61,205 nucleotides of DNA from JAISFI01 sp031553775 (lineage in GTDB: Bacteria > Bacteroidota > Bacteroidia > Bacteroidales > Azobacteroidaceae), in NCBI GenBank assembly GCA_031553775.1, contig JAVBLA010000006.1, positions 1 through 61,205 of the forward strand. Direction: 5' to 3'. The position numbers and the translations under genes are program-made. Positions within the stretch are counted from its first letter, which is position 1, and each line of letters begins with the position of its first letter. Positions 8,367-15,274 of the stretch are shown one piece after another. A model generated the notes under the pieces. The model made no database searches and had not been told where the DNA came from. It saw only the letters and a program-made list of their open reading frames with translations.

Positions 8367-8714
8367 TTATACAATTTTGATTCGATGGATTTCAGAATTT
8401 TCAGAATAATACAAATACACTTTTACTTTTTTCGAGAACTTCATTGATTCGCATTTCTTAGATAATTCAATGTTGAAGTCAGGAATTATTTCAGTACTTC
8501 CAAAATGTGTTGATTGATCATTCGCATATTTTAGCCCATACTTAGATAAAAATTCTAACAATTTATCCCGTTTTGTTTTTTCTTTTTCAGGAATAGTGTA
8601 AGTAACTATATAAAAACCTTTTAGTTGATGAATTTCTTCCAAAGAATTACCATCTTGTATGTTCCTGATTTTTTCAAGAATATCCCTGGTCATATCTCTT
8701 TTATTCAATTCCAT
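8367..8714 (-). CDS. hypothetical soluble protein, first gene of the adhesin operon
   Basis: A 115-residue charged protein without signal peptide or membrane segment; family not recognised. The pattern (helix 1-30, then strands around GFYIVTYTI and KVKVYLYY) suggests a small alpha/beta fold. It is the promoter-proximal gene of the minus-strand operon with 8086-8346 and the 1307-residue adhesin. No promoter box is visible between its start and the structured region at 8797-9005, so its transcript probably begins upstream of that structure. Confidence 0.65.
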   Translation of the reverse strand: MELNKRDMTRDILEKIRNIQDGNSLEEIHQLKGFYIVTYTIPEKEKTKRDKLLEFLSKYGLKYANDQSTHFGSTEIIPDFNIELSKKCESMKFSKKVKVYLYYSENSEIHRIKIV

Positions 8715-8796
8715 AATACATAATTTTGCTGATCCTACTCTTTCAAGGATTTTCGGAAACTCCTTTTTCTTAGCACCGGAAGAAAAGAATTGATTT

Positions 8797-9005
8797 AAAA
8801 AAGGAAGTGTGGTGCCGTAAACTTAATTTGGAGGAGGCTGGTTCTGACAAAACCATTAGACACCAAACAAGCAACAGCCCCACACCATATAGATATATGG
8901 CGGGAGAGTTATGCTCATTCTCTGTCTAATTGAACTGTCAGATTCGTCTCCTGAGAATTAAGCAAACACTTCCGTGTTTAACAAATATGTAAGTGCCCGA
9001 AAGCA
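8797..9005 (-). ncRNA. candidate structured RNA or attenuator leader of the adhesin operon
   Basis: Read on the minus strand, transcription from the -7 box at 9011-9018 would pass through nested stems: 8803-8810/8966-8973 (8 bp, P1), 8822-8828/8956-8962 (7 bp), 8832-8836/8948-8952 (5 bp), 8844-8849/8936-8941 (6 bp) and 8855-8861/8924-8930 (7 bp). Smaller hairpins close the interior (8885-8890/8895-8900; 8905-8908/8920-8923). P1 ends directly in six U residues (8797-8802), as an intrinsic terminator would. A second hairpin (8964-8969/8974-8979, AAACAC-ttcc-GTGTTT) uses part of the same sequence as P1, so the two are mutually exclusive. This could be an independent RNA of about 205 nt or a switch controlling read-through into 8714-4150. 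Family unknown to me. Confidence 0.55.
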
Positions 9006-9010
9006 CATTG

Positions 9011-9018
9011 CAAATATA
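9011..9018 (-). promoter_or_regulatory. -7 box for the structured leader and adhesin operon
   Basis: On the minus strand the sequence is TATATTTG, a perfect TAnnTTTG. It would start RNA near 9004. A clear -33 TTG is not present at the usual spacing. No other -7 box is seen between here and the operon start at 8714. Confidence 0.45.
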
Positions 9019-9179
9019 CAATATTTTGCTAATACACAGAATATTCTCTCCTTATAATGCGGAAACTGTTGCTTTAATATTTGAATTCAGGACAAATATA
9101 ATCCTTTCATTTTTAAAATGTTAAATTCATTTCATCCATTTCGTCCACGATAGATTTATCTTTATCTTAAAACATTTGT

Positions 9180-9590
9180 ATGTGGTTATCTCCAATCATT
9201 AAAGAATTGATAGAAAAAAGAATAGGAAAAGAAATACGATATCCGGCGGATTGTGAATTACTATCTTATGAAATTGAAAAACACACAACTCATCGCATTA
9301 GTACCAATACTCTCAAACGGTTATTGGGTTTTATCTGTGAAGTTCAGACACCACGACTTTATACGTTGGATGCCATCGCCAAATACATCAATTTCAGAAA
9401 TTGGGATGAGTTATTAGCAAATCTTAATCAGTCAAACAATATAACCAAGTTAGAAATAGCAGAACAAAATAACAATGAGAATCGGGACCCGGTAGAAAAA
9501 TGTGTGTTTAAGGTCATTGATAGCCTCAACAGTCAATTTCAAGTAGGAGAGATTTTGGAAATCAGTTTTTATAAATTGAATAAAGAATAA
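9180..9590 (+). CDS. putative DNA-binding protein of a Bacteroidota mobile-element family
   Basis: A 136-residue protein of a type I recognise as recurrent in Bacteroidota: an N-terminal segment (LIEKRIGKEIRYPADCELLS), then an HTH-like core (RISTNTLKRLLGFI), and PRLYTLDAIAKYINFRNWDEL. The core resembles XRE-type DNA-binding helices. The C-terminal 50 residues (about 87-136) are probably a separate small domain. It is divergent from the structured region and adhesin operon, which it may regulate (inference). Confidence 0.7.
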   Translation: MWLSPIIKELIEKRIGKEIRYPADCELLSYEIEKHTTHRISTNTLKRLLGFICEVQTPRLYTLDAIAKYINFRNWDELLANLNQSNNITKLEIAEQNNNENRDPVEKCVFKVIDSLNSQFQVGEILEISFYKLNKE

Positions 9591-9731
9591 GCAAGAATAA
9601 ATTCAATACTTTAATAATCAGCAAATTGTGTATCCAATCTTTGAAATGACCCATATTGAACCATGTCGAATTTTGGGGTATTGATTCAACACTTCCATCG
9701 ACGAAAAATTTTAGAAAAAATTTTCAGTAAA

Positions 9732-11528
9732 TTATAGGTATTTCTTAGTTGCCTTTTGGATTTGCTTGTACTTTTTGGTAACAGAACCCTTTTCCCCTCT
9801 TTTTGTAGAGTGTTTGAATAACCGATGAAAATAAAGTGAATTATCACTATCAACCACAATTTCAATTTGATTGTTATTGAGAAGTTCTAAGACTTGAATA
9901 GCTTGTTTTTTGCCATTGGTTGCATGTTCTTCCAATTCCTTTATTTTTGCAGCAATTAAGGGCTGATTAGCTTTCTCCATTTCAGATTCGGTTTTCCATT
10001 TTGCAGAATCGTATTTATCAATACCAAACTCCGGGCGCAAATGATATTTCTTGTAAACTTTCTGCATAATATTCATTACTGTGGTTGGCTCACAGACCTT
10101 TTTATTTACATTGAGAACAAGAATAGCATCGTGAATAGTAAGAGCCTTACAATCTCTCCGTTTATATAACTCTGTTAAAATTTCAAAGAAAATCTCACTT
10201 TCAAGCTTCATCATATCATTAGCAATGTGTTTTGTCTCACCGGAATTTTCAGCTTCCATTTCAACAATCATCTTTTCTTCCAATGTTTTAGCTTTTGATT
10301 TTGCAATTGTAACAGCAAACTTTCTTTCTACTTTCATTTCAGTTATCAGTTGGAATACATTAGGGTATATCGACTGAAAAGCATTTGCAAATAACTTTCC
10401 ATGAGCCGTAAAGGAATGAGAATAAAAAACTTCATGGAAGATGGTTTGTTTCACATCATTCCGGTTTAAACCATATTCTGTAAAATTGTCTTTGAAGTCA
10501 TCCCAAAACCGACCTGTTGAGGTTTTCAGAATATACAACCATATATCAATCGGGATTCTTGCAAATTCATCTTTCTGTTTTTGATTGATACATATATAGT
10601 TAGAAATATTTTCAATAACATTATTTGTAGTAATATTAGTTTTAAGAATAAGAGATTTATAATTTAAAGAAATATATTTATAAAATGAATTTATTAATAA
10701 AAGATTTATATTTAATTTATTGATTATAAAATAATTAAACAATAATGGATGAGAATTCTTAATATCAATACTATATTTAATATTTAAGAAATTCTTAATA
10801 TATCGAGGTGTTTCAGTAAGGATACTATATATCCGGTTATTGCTGTCAATAGATTTATATTCAAACGATTTGAAGTTGTTAAGATATTGTTCCTGAATGT
10901 TCAGGTAATAATCTTTCTGTCGTTGGGAGATATAGTATTTTTCTGAAACATAGTTCTCAAATTCTGTTCTGTCAACGATACGGAGTAATTTCAAATTCTG
11001 ATTGTATGTTTCCAAAACAGATGAAATTTCAGGGTTCTTTGTTTCAAGTTTTTTAATCTTTGATTGTTTTCTTTCTTTATTCTCATCGTTTAAAGCATCC
11101 ACACAAAGTTTATTCAATTTATTAAACTGTAATAAGTCGGAAGGCTTCTTTTCTTTGATTTGTTCATTATACGGTTTTAGTAAAGTGATGGTCCGGCTTG
11201 TTTCTCCCGGTTTATAATATGAGTTTATAATGATTATTTGAAGATCTGTAAGAACGTCTAACATAGTTTTGTAAGTGGTTTTGAAAACAGTTTGCAAAAC
11301 TTTTGTATTCAATGTAACCGCACCGAATTTATCATTAATGTGTCTCCGGCAAATCAAATGGATTAAGAATTCATATTTGATAGTTAAAATAGATAGGTTG
11401 ATATTTGATTTTATGCCATTTTCTTCAAGAAGGTTTATATGTGCTTTTATTAAATGGTTTATATCAATACCTTCAATGTAACTGATGTTTACAGCTTTGT
11501 TTCTATTTGTTTTATTTTTCTTTGCCAT
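9732..11528 (-). CDS. putative replication protein with single-subunit polymerase (T7 RNAP / PolA-like) motifs
   Basis: A 598-residue soluble protein, annotated by motif rather than by name. A winged-helix-like region lies at about 65-120. Then come, in the order of single-subunit polymerases: a T/DxxGR-like D228-S-N-N-R232 followed by IYS; motif A with D255 (YSIDIKNSHP); motif B R356-x3-K360-x3-F364-x4-Y369 (RNDVKQTIFHEVFY), close to R-x3-K-x3-M-x3-Y of T7 RNA polymerase; and motif C H466-D467 (LTIHDAILV). A basic tail ends the protein (about 575-598). The best reading is an active polymerase-fold enzyme, perhaps the element's replication initiator or primase. Whether it makes RNA or DNA cannot be told. 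It is monocistronic with its own promoter. Confidence 0.65.
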   Translation of the reverse strand: MAKKNKTNRNKAVNISYIEGIDINHLIKAHINLLEENGIKSNINLSILTIKYEFLIHLICRRHINDKFGAVTLNTKVLQTVFKTTYKTMLDVLTDLQIIIINSYYKPGETSRTITLLKPYNEQIKEKKPSDLLQFNKLNKLCVDALNDENKERKQSKIKKLETKNPEISSVLETYNQNLKLLRIVDRTEFENYVSEKYYISQRQKDYYLNIQEQYLNNFKSFEYKSIDSNNRIYSILTETPRYIKNFLNIKYSIDIKNSHPLLFNYFIINKLNINLLLINSFYKYISLNYKSLILKTNITTNNVIENISNYICINQKQKDEFARIPIDIWLYILKTSTGRFWDDFKDNFTEYGLNRNDVKQTIFHEVFYSHSFTAHGKLFANAFQSIYPNVFQLITEMKVERKFAVTIAKSKAKTLEEKMIVEMEAENSGETKHIANDMMKLESEIFFEILTELYKRRDCKALTIHDAILVLNVNKKVCEPTTVMNIMQKVYKKYHLRPEFGIDKYDSAKWKTESEMEKANQPLIAAKIKELEEHATNGKKQAIQVLELLNNNQIEIVVDSDNSLYFHRLFKHSTKRGEKGSVTKKYKQIQKATKKYL

Positions 11529-11551
11529 TGATGTAATTTTCCTGTGTTTTT

Positions 11552-11582
11552 CAAAAGTAAGAACTATTTATAAATATATCAA
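11552..11582 (-). promoter_or_regulatory. promoter of the polymerase-like gene
   Basis: On the minus strand TTG (11580-11582) and TACTTTTG (11552-11559) are separated by 20 bp, close to the TTG-N19-TAnnTTTG consensus, 24 bp upstream of the start codon at 11528. Confidence 0.6.
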
Positions 11583-11624
11583 CAAAGTTTGATATGATTT
11601 AATAAGGATAAAAAATTTAGAATT

Positions 11625-11822
11625 ATGGCAAGAGAATTTCGTGAACCGGATGAGGCTACAAGAGAAAAGATGTCGGCTAAAAAAGTCGGAATATTGAATC
11701 CGAATTGGCAAAAGCCACGTGAAGAGACTGTAAAAAAAGCAATTAGCAAAAAAATGAAAGATTATTGGTCCCGAATTCCGAGTAGGGAGGATGCTGCAAC
11801 CGATGGAAATGAACAGGGTTAA
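11625..11822 (+). CDS. small hypothetical protein, NUMOD3-like composition
   Basis: A 65-residue basic protein rich in K, E and R. The arrangement EATREKMSAKKVGILNPNW...REETVKKAISKKMKDYW resembles the repeated NUMOD3 motif found beside nuclease domains and in mobile-element small proteins. There is no nuclease domain here. It is divergent from the polymerase-like gene. Short length keeps this uncertain, but the ATG and motif spacing look genuine. Confidence 0.55.
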   Translation: MAREFREPDEATREKMSAKKVGILNPNWQKPREETVKKAISKKMKDYWSRIPSREDAATDGNEQG

Positions 11823-12012
11823 AGAAAAGTGCTTCACCCCCAATATATTGGCTGTTTTTATCTGAAACTAATTTAAAACACCATATATCAAATAGTTAAA
11901 TTAATTTTAGGAGTATATTTTTCTTGTTCATTCTTTATCAATGCGTTGGATGTGTACATTCCGGAATTTTGAAGAAAATTTCTGTAAATAGATAATTGTA
12001 AGCGATTTTCTA

Positions 12013-12020
12013 TATATTTG
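12013..12020 (+). promoter_or_regulatory. -7 box upstream of 12050
   Basis: TATATTTG lies 29 bp before the ATG at 12050 and matches TAnnTTTG; a TTG at the proper distance is not clear. Confidence 0.4.
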
Positions 12021-12049
12021 AGCTTCAAATCCATTAAATATAAAGCGTT

Positions 12050-12346
12050 ATGACAAAGAAAGAATTAAAGAACTATATTAAGTTAAAGAAAAGGTTACTG
12101 AAAGACATTGATAAAATGATGTTGTATTTGGATTCTGATGATTTAGATGACGATGAATTGAAACCCGGAGAATTAAATTCATCTGATATTTTGGAATTTG
12201 AACGAATGAATGATGTCGATGTTAGAGTAAATACTGCGGGACCGTCACTGTATAATGTTTTGAATTTCTTTTCAGCATGTATTGAATGGTGGGGAGAAGA
12301 TATTGAAAATGCAGAAGAATTGTTGAAAGATAAAGATATAAAATAA
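12050..12346 (+). CDS. hypothetical acidic protein at the right end of the element
   Basis: A 98-residue protein with a basic N-terminal helix (KKELKNYIKLKKRLLKDIDK) followed by a very acidic middle (DSDDLDDDELKPGE) and an aromatic C-terminal part (FFSACIEWWGEDIENA). No known domain is recognised. It has its own -7 box and is the last gene before attR. The acidic profile would fit a DNA-mimic or anti-repressor type protein, but that is only a guess. Confidence 0.65.
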   Translation: MTKKELKNYIKLKKRLLKDIDKMMLYLDSDDLDDDELKPGELNSSDILEFERMNDVDVRVNTAGPSLYNVLNFFSACIEWWGEDIENAEELLKDKDIK

Positions 12347-12373
12347 TCGGATTTTTTCTAATTTTTCAAAGAT

Positions 12374-12395
12374 GTGGTGCAAATGTGGTGCAATT
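12374..12395. repeat. two tandem direct copies of GTGGTGCAA(A)T near attR
   Basis: GTGGTGCAAAT (12374-12384) is followed directly by GTGGTGCAAT (12385-12394). The same 11-mer forms the inverted repeat at 647-675 near attL. Likely integrase arm-type sites at both ends of the element. Confidence 0.6.
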
Positions 12396-12407
12396 ATTTA
12401 AAACAAA

Positions 12408-12442
12408 AAAGCTAACTTTCTTTATTTTGGATAGTTAGCTTT
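12408..12442 (-). terminator. terminator of tRNA-Leu supplied by the integrated element
   Basis: A 10-bp stem (AAAGCTAACT at 12408-12417 with its complement at 12433-12442) is followed, reading leftwards from the tRNA, by a T-rich run. It lies inside the element, 7 bp from the attR core, and replaces the chromosomal terminator now stranded at 447-487. Confidence 0.7.
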
Positions 12443-12447
12443 CTTAA

Positions 12448-12534
12448 TGGTACCCAGAGCCGGGGTCGAACCGGCATGGAAGTGAATCCACTGGTGTTTG
12501 AGACCAGCGCGTCTACCGATTCCGCCATCTGGGC
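12448..12534 (-). tRNA. tRNA-Leu (anticodon CAA)
   Basis: The minus strand begins GCCCAGATGGCGGAATCGG and ends TCTGGGT-A-CCA, with the CCA encoded. The anticodon arm is CTGGT-CTCAAAC-ACCAG, giving anticodon CAA. A long variable arm and 87 nt total fit tRNA-Leu. Its 3' end is the integration site of the element to the left. Confidence 0.95.
12450..12462. other. attR: 13-bp core inside tRNA-Leu
   Basis: GTACCCAGAGCCG is identical to 492-504. It includes the encoded discriminator, acceptor strand and start of the T-arm, so integration keeps the tRNA intact. Confidence 0.85.
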
Positions 12535-12552
12535 TTGTCGAAAAGACGGGTG

Positions 12553-12582
12553 CAAAGATAGGATTATTTTTTTTATTTGCAA
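12553..12582 (-). promoter_or_regulatory. tRNA-Leu promoter
   Basis: On the minus strand TTG (12580-12582), 19 bp, then TATCTTTG (12553-12560): a full match to the Bacteroidota consensus, 18 bp before the tRNA. Confidence 0.75.
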
Positions 12583-12740
12583 AGCTTAAGGAATTATTTT
12601 TCGAAAAAATGAATGTGAGGTCTCTTTAGGTATTGATTTCAGTTGTGTCAGTTTGGGATTTCTGGTTTCCGGTTAATTATTCTTGATATTCCTTCCGAGT
12701 TATTAGTTCTTTTTAGGGATGGTTTTCTCGAAAAATCCAT

Positions 12741-12748
12741 TATATTTG
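12741..12748 (+). promoter_or_regulatory. -7 box of the mannose-1-phosphate guanylyltransferase gene
   Basis: TATATTTG matches TAnnTTTG and lies 24 bp before the ATG at 12773; the -33 TTG is not evident. Confidence 0.5.
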
Positions 12749-12772
12749 CATTCGTCAATTAAAATCATTGTT

Positions 12773-13852
12773 ATGAATAATAACTATTGTGTCATTATGG
12801 GAGGGGGAATCGGTAGCCGTTTCTGGCCGTTCAGCCGGGAGACTCGTCCTAAACAATTTCTGGACTTTTTCGGAACGGGAAGGTCTTTGTTGCAGTCGAC
12901 TTTCGACCGGTTTAATCAGATTATACCTGCAGAAAATATTTTTATCGTTACCAACGATTTGTATTCCGGACTGGTCAAAGAACAGTTGCCGGAGTTGAAA
13001 GATAATCAGATTCTGTTGGAACCGACGCGGAGGAATACTGCTCCCTGTATCGCATTTGCCGTATACCATATCCAGGCGATCAATCCGAATGCTAACATTG
13101 TGGTGGCTCCTTCCGATCACCTGATCCTGAATGAATCCCATTTCCTGGAGAATATCCGGTTGGGATTGGATTTTGTAAGGAAAAGTCCTTCGCTGCTTAC
13201 GATGGGAGTGAAGCCCAGTCGCCCGGAAACCGGCTACGGTTATATCCAATCGGATGAGCCTGGGGATTCTAACTTTCAGAAGGTGAAGGCTTTTACGGAA
13301 AAGCCCAATTACGAACTGGCTAAAATATTTTTTGAAAGCGGGGAATTTTATTGGAACTCCGGGATTTTTATCTGGAATGTACAGACGATTCTGGAGGCTT
13401 TCCGTAAATTTCTGCCGGAAATTACTACCCGGTTTGATAAAGGGATCCGTTTGTTCAATACAGAAGAAGAAAAGACTTTCATCGACGAGCAATTTCCATC
13501 CTGTCCCAATATTTCCATCGATTATGGAATTATGGAAAAAGCCGATAACGTATACATGCTTTGTGCGGAATTCGGATGGTCGGATCTGGGAACCTGGGGA
13601 TCGCTGTATGACCTGGCGGATAAAGATGAGAATGAGAATGCTACCTTGAAATGCCAGTCGTTGTTTTACGAATCGTCCCGGAACATTGTTACTTTATCCG
13701 ACGGAAAACTTGCCGTTGTGCAGGGATTAGACGATTGTATCGTTGCAGAATCGGGGAATGTACTGCTGATCTGCAAGAAATCGGAAGAACAACGGATCAA
13801 GCAATTCGTAACGGATGCGAATCTGAAATTCGATAATAAAGGATATGTATAA
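12773..13852 (+). CDS. manC: mannose-1-phosphate guanylyltransferase (GDP-mannose pyrophosphorylase)
   Basis: A 359-residue cytosolic nucleotidyltransferase making GDP-mannose from mannose-1-phosphate and GTP, for glycan and fucose-precursor synthesis. The N-terminus carries the pyrophosphorylase signature MGGGIGSRFWPFSRETRPKQ (residues 9-28); VVAPSDHLI, FTEKP and FYWNSGIF follow at family positions. It lacks the C-terminal phosphomannose isomerase cupin of bifunctional ManC/AlgA proteins. An in-frame ATG at 12719 lies upstream of the -7 box, so ATG 12773 is used. It is convergent with the sugar kinase at 13988. Confidence 0.92.
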   Translation: MNNNYCVIMGGGIGSRFWPFSRETRPKQFLDFFGTGRSLLQSTFDRFNQIIPAENIFIVTNDLYSGLVKEQLPELKDNQILLEPTRRNTAPCIAFAVYHIQAINPNANIVVAPSDHLILNESHFLENIRLGLDFVRKSPSLLTMGVKPSRPETGYGYIQSDEPGDSNFQKVKAFTEKPNYELAKIFFESGEFYWNSGIFIWNVQTILEAFRKFLPEITTRFDKGIRLFNTEEEKTFIDEQFPSCPNISIDYGIMEKADNVYMLCAEFGWSDLGTWGSLYDLADKDENENATLKCQSLFYESSRNIVTLSDGKLAVVQGLDDCIVAESGNVLLICKKSEEQRIKQFVTDANLKFDNKGYV

Positions 13853-13858
13853 ATGAGA

Positions 13859-13964
13859 GGATCAGATCCGGAATACAGGATTTGATCCGATTATATAAAA
13901 TAAGCCACGAGCTCCGGCAATCATTACTTCCTGTAAAGGAAGTTTGTTCCTGAAGCTTGTGGCT
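13859..13964. terminator. terminator hairpins between convergent genes
   Basis: GGATCAGATCC / GGATTTGATCC (13859-13869 with 13878-13888) is followed by a larger hairpin AGCCACGAGCT / AGCTTGTGGCT (13903-13913 with 13954-13964) that encloses ACTTCC-tgtaaa-GGAAGT (13926-13943). T-rich sequence follows on the plus strand. Confidence 0.65.
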
Positions 13965-13987
13965 AATCTATTTTTACTCTCCGGATT

Positions 13988-15076
13988 TTACCCTTCAAAA
14001 CTCTTCCTTACAATTTCCTTCATCTCCTCATACCGGTTCTCCATATCCTGCAATAATTTCAACTGCGCTTTCGTCCGTTGTAAATTATGCTCCGGGAAAT
14101 GGATTTTGTAATAAGTATCTCCATTCAGGTAATCGGTAAAAAAGCGAACGGTTTGCATATAGGTAAGCAGCTTGGCTCCGAATGCCAGGTTGTCGATCTC
14201 CACCGGTAACAGGAACGATTTTGCTTTTTCCGCATATCCCCGGGCGTATCCGCCGAAAATATCCAGGTTGATGCTTATCTTGTTCAGATCGGCATCGTCT
14301 TCTGCGCCTGTATTGGCTCCCGTACGCATGAAATCTCCGAAGTCGGACAATACGAAACCGGGCATAACCGTATCCAGGTCCACTACACACAATACATTTC
14401 CCTGATCATCGAAAAGGATATTGTTTACTTTCGTGTCGCAGTGATTGGTCCGTTTCGGTAGTTTGCCTTCCCGGTTCAGGCGGTTCGGCAGGCACATTTC
14501 TTCTGCACGGGATTCAATGGCGGCAATCAGTTCGCCGTTGTTTTTCACCCGTCCCGCGAGGTCGTCTTTTACCGCTTGTTTGAATTGTTCCAAGCGGAAT
14601 TCCATGTTATGGAAATCCGGGATGGTTTCACCTAAAGGATTGGGAAGATCGGCTAAGTACGATTGAAAATCACCGAAAGCTTTTCCGGCTTCGTAGGCCA
14701 GTTCAGGGTTGATAATATCAAAACTGCGCCCTCCTTCAATAAACAGGTACATTCTCCAGTAATTCTCTCCGTCGAAATAATAGAGTTTATTGTCTTGGGT
14801 TGGAATAATGGTCAGCACTTTCCGGCTGATATCCGTTTCTCCTTTCTCTCCCAGCTTTTTGCGGATGTGGTTGGTTACTTCCAGGATATTATTCTGCAGC
14901 ATGTCCACATCTTTGAAAATGTGGTGATTGATTCGTTGCATCATGTAATCCGGCTTGTTGTTTTCTGTTGTACGGAGTATGAAAGAATCGTTGATATGCC
15001 CTGCTCCCAGTACGGACAGGCTTTCCGGGGTGCCGTCGATGGCGAATTGCCCGGCGATTTGCATGTACTTATTCAT
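13988..15076 (-). CDS. NahK-like N-acetylhexosamine/sugar 1-kinase (APH-fold phosphotransferase)
   Basis: A 362-residue cytosolic kinase of the aminoglycoside-phosphotransferase fold. The catalytic loop reads NHCDTKVNNILF (about 212-223), the NahK-type variant of HGDxxxxN, followed by the DLDTVMPG metal-binding motif and the SDFGDF segment. Length equals that of bifidobacterial NahK (about 360 residues), which phosphorylates GlcNAc/GalNAc at C1. The exact sugar here cannot be read from sequence; mannose or another hexosamine is possible. Its partners are a sugar-1-phosphate nucleotidyltransferase on one side and chondroitinases on the other, which suits salvage of released amino sugars (inference). 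Confidence 0.75.
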   Translation of the reverse strand: MNKYMQIAGQFAIDGTPESLSVLGAGHINDSFILRTTENNKPDYMMQRINHHIFKDVDMLQNNILEVTNHIRKKLGEKGETDISRKVLTIIPTQDNKLYYFDGENYWRMYLFIEGGRSFDIINPELAYEAGKAFGDFQSYLADLPNPLGETIPDFHNMEFRLEQFKQAVKDDLAGRVKNNGELIAAIESRAEEMCLPNRLNREGKLPKRTNHCDTKVNNILFDDQGNVLCVVDLDTVMPGFVLSDFGDFMRTGANTGAEDDADLNKISINLDIFGGYARGYAEKAKSFLLPVEIDNLAFGAKLLTYMQTVRFFTDYLNGDTYYKIHFPEHNLQRTKAQLKLLQDMENRYEEMKEIVRKSFEG

Positions 15077-15102
15077 GGAAAGATTATTTAATATTGAAAA
15101 GG

Positions 15103-15110
15103 CAAATGTA
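15103..15110 (-). promoter_or_regulatory. -7 box of the sugar 1-kinase gene
   Basis: The minus strand reads TACATTTG, 26 bp before the start codon at 15076; no well-placed -33 TTG. Confidence 0.45.
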
Positions 15111-15247
15111 GAGATTTTTTTTCAATGCCGGATGCTTTTTTGTACACTCTCTTGTTATAAAATGTTCATGAAATAAAAAAAAGAGTGCTGAACGAAAGAT
15201 GCTATTCTTTCGAACAGATTTATCCATCGTGTTTGTTGCCTGTATCC

Positions 15248-15255
15248 TAAATTTG
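15248..15255 (+). promoter_or_regulatory. -7 box of the PL8 lyase operon
   Basis: TAAATTTG lies 19 bp before the first ATG at 15275. A -33 TTG is not at standard spacing, so expression may need an activator (inference). Confidence 0.45.
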
Positions 15256-15274
15256 CCTTCAGAAAAAGATAAAT

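Larger units (their letters stand above)
492..12462. mobile_element. integrative element of about 12 kb in tRNA-Leu(CAA)
   Basis: Bounded by 13-bp direct repeats of the tRNA-Leu 3' end, with a tyrosine integrase next to attL and an intact tRNA at attR. The interior is clearly more AT-rich than the chromosomal DNA to its right. Contents in order: integrase, unknown protein, excisionase-like HTH protein, unknown acidic protein, cargo operon ending in a T9SS adhesin (minus strand), structured intergenic region, DNA-binding-like protein, polymerase-like protein (minus strand), and two small proteins. I see no relaxase, coupling protein, T4SS or phage structural gene, so transfer would need a helper (inference). 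It may be a mobilisable or satellite-type island. Confidence 0.85.

Noticed and set aside
8797..9005. RteR-like sRNA or 6S RNA
   Set aside because: The long interrupted stem and length are loosely 6S-like, but I see no specific sequence match, so no family name is given.
12755..13492. 245-codon frame opposite the mannose-1-phosphate guanylyltransferase gene
   Set aside because: Antisense shadow of a well-supported conserved gene, without recognisable domains.
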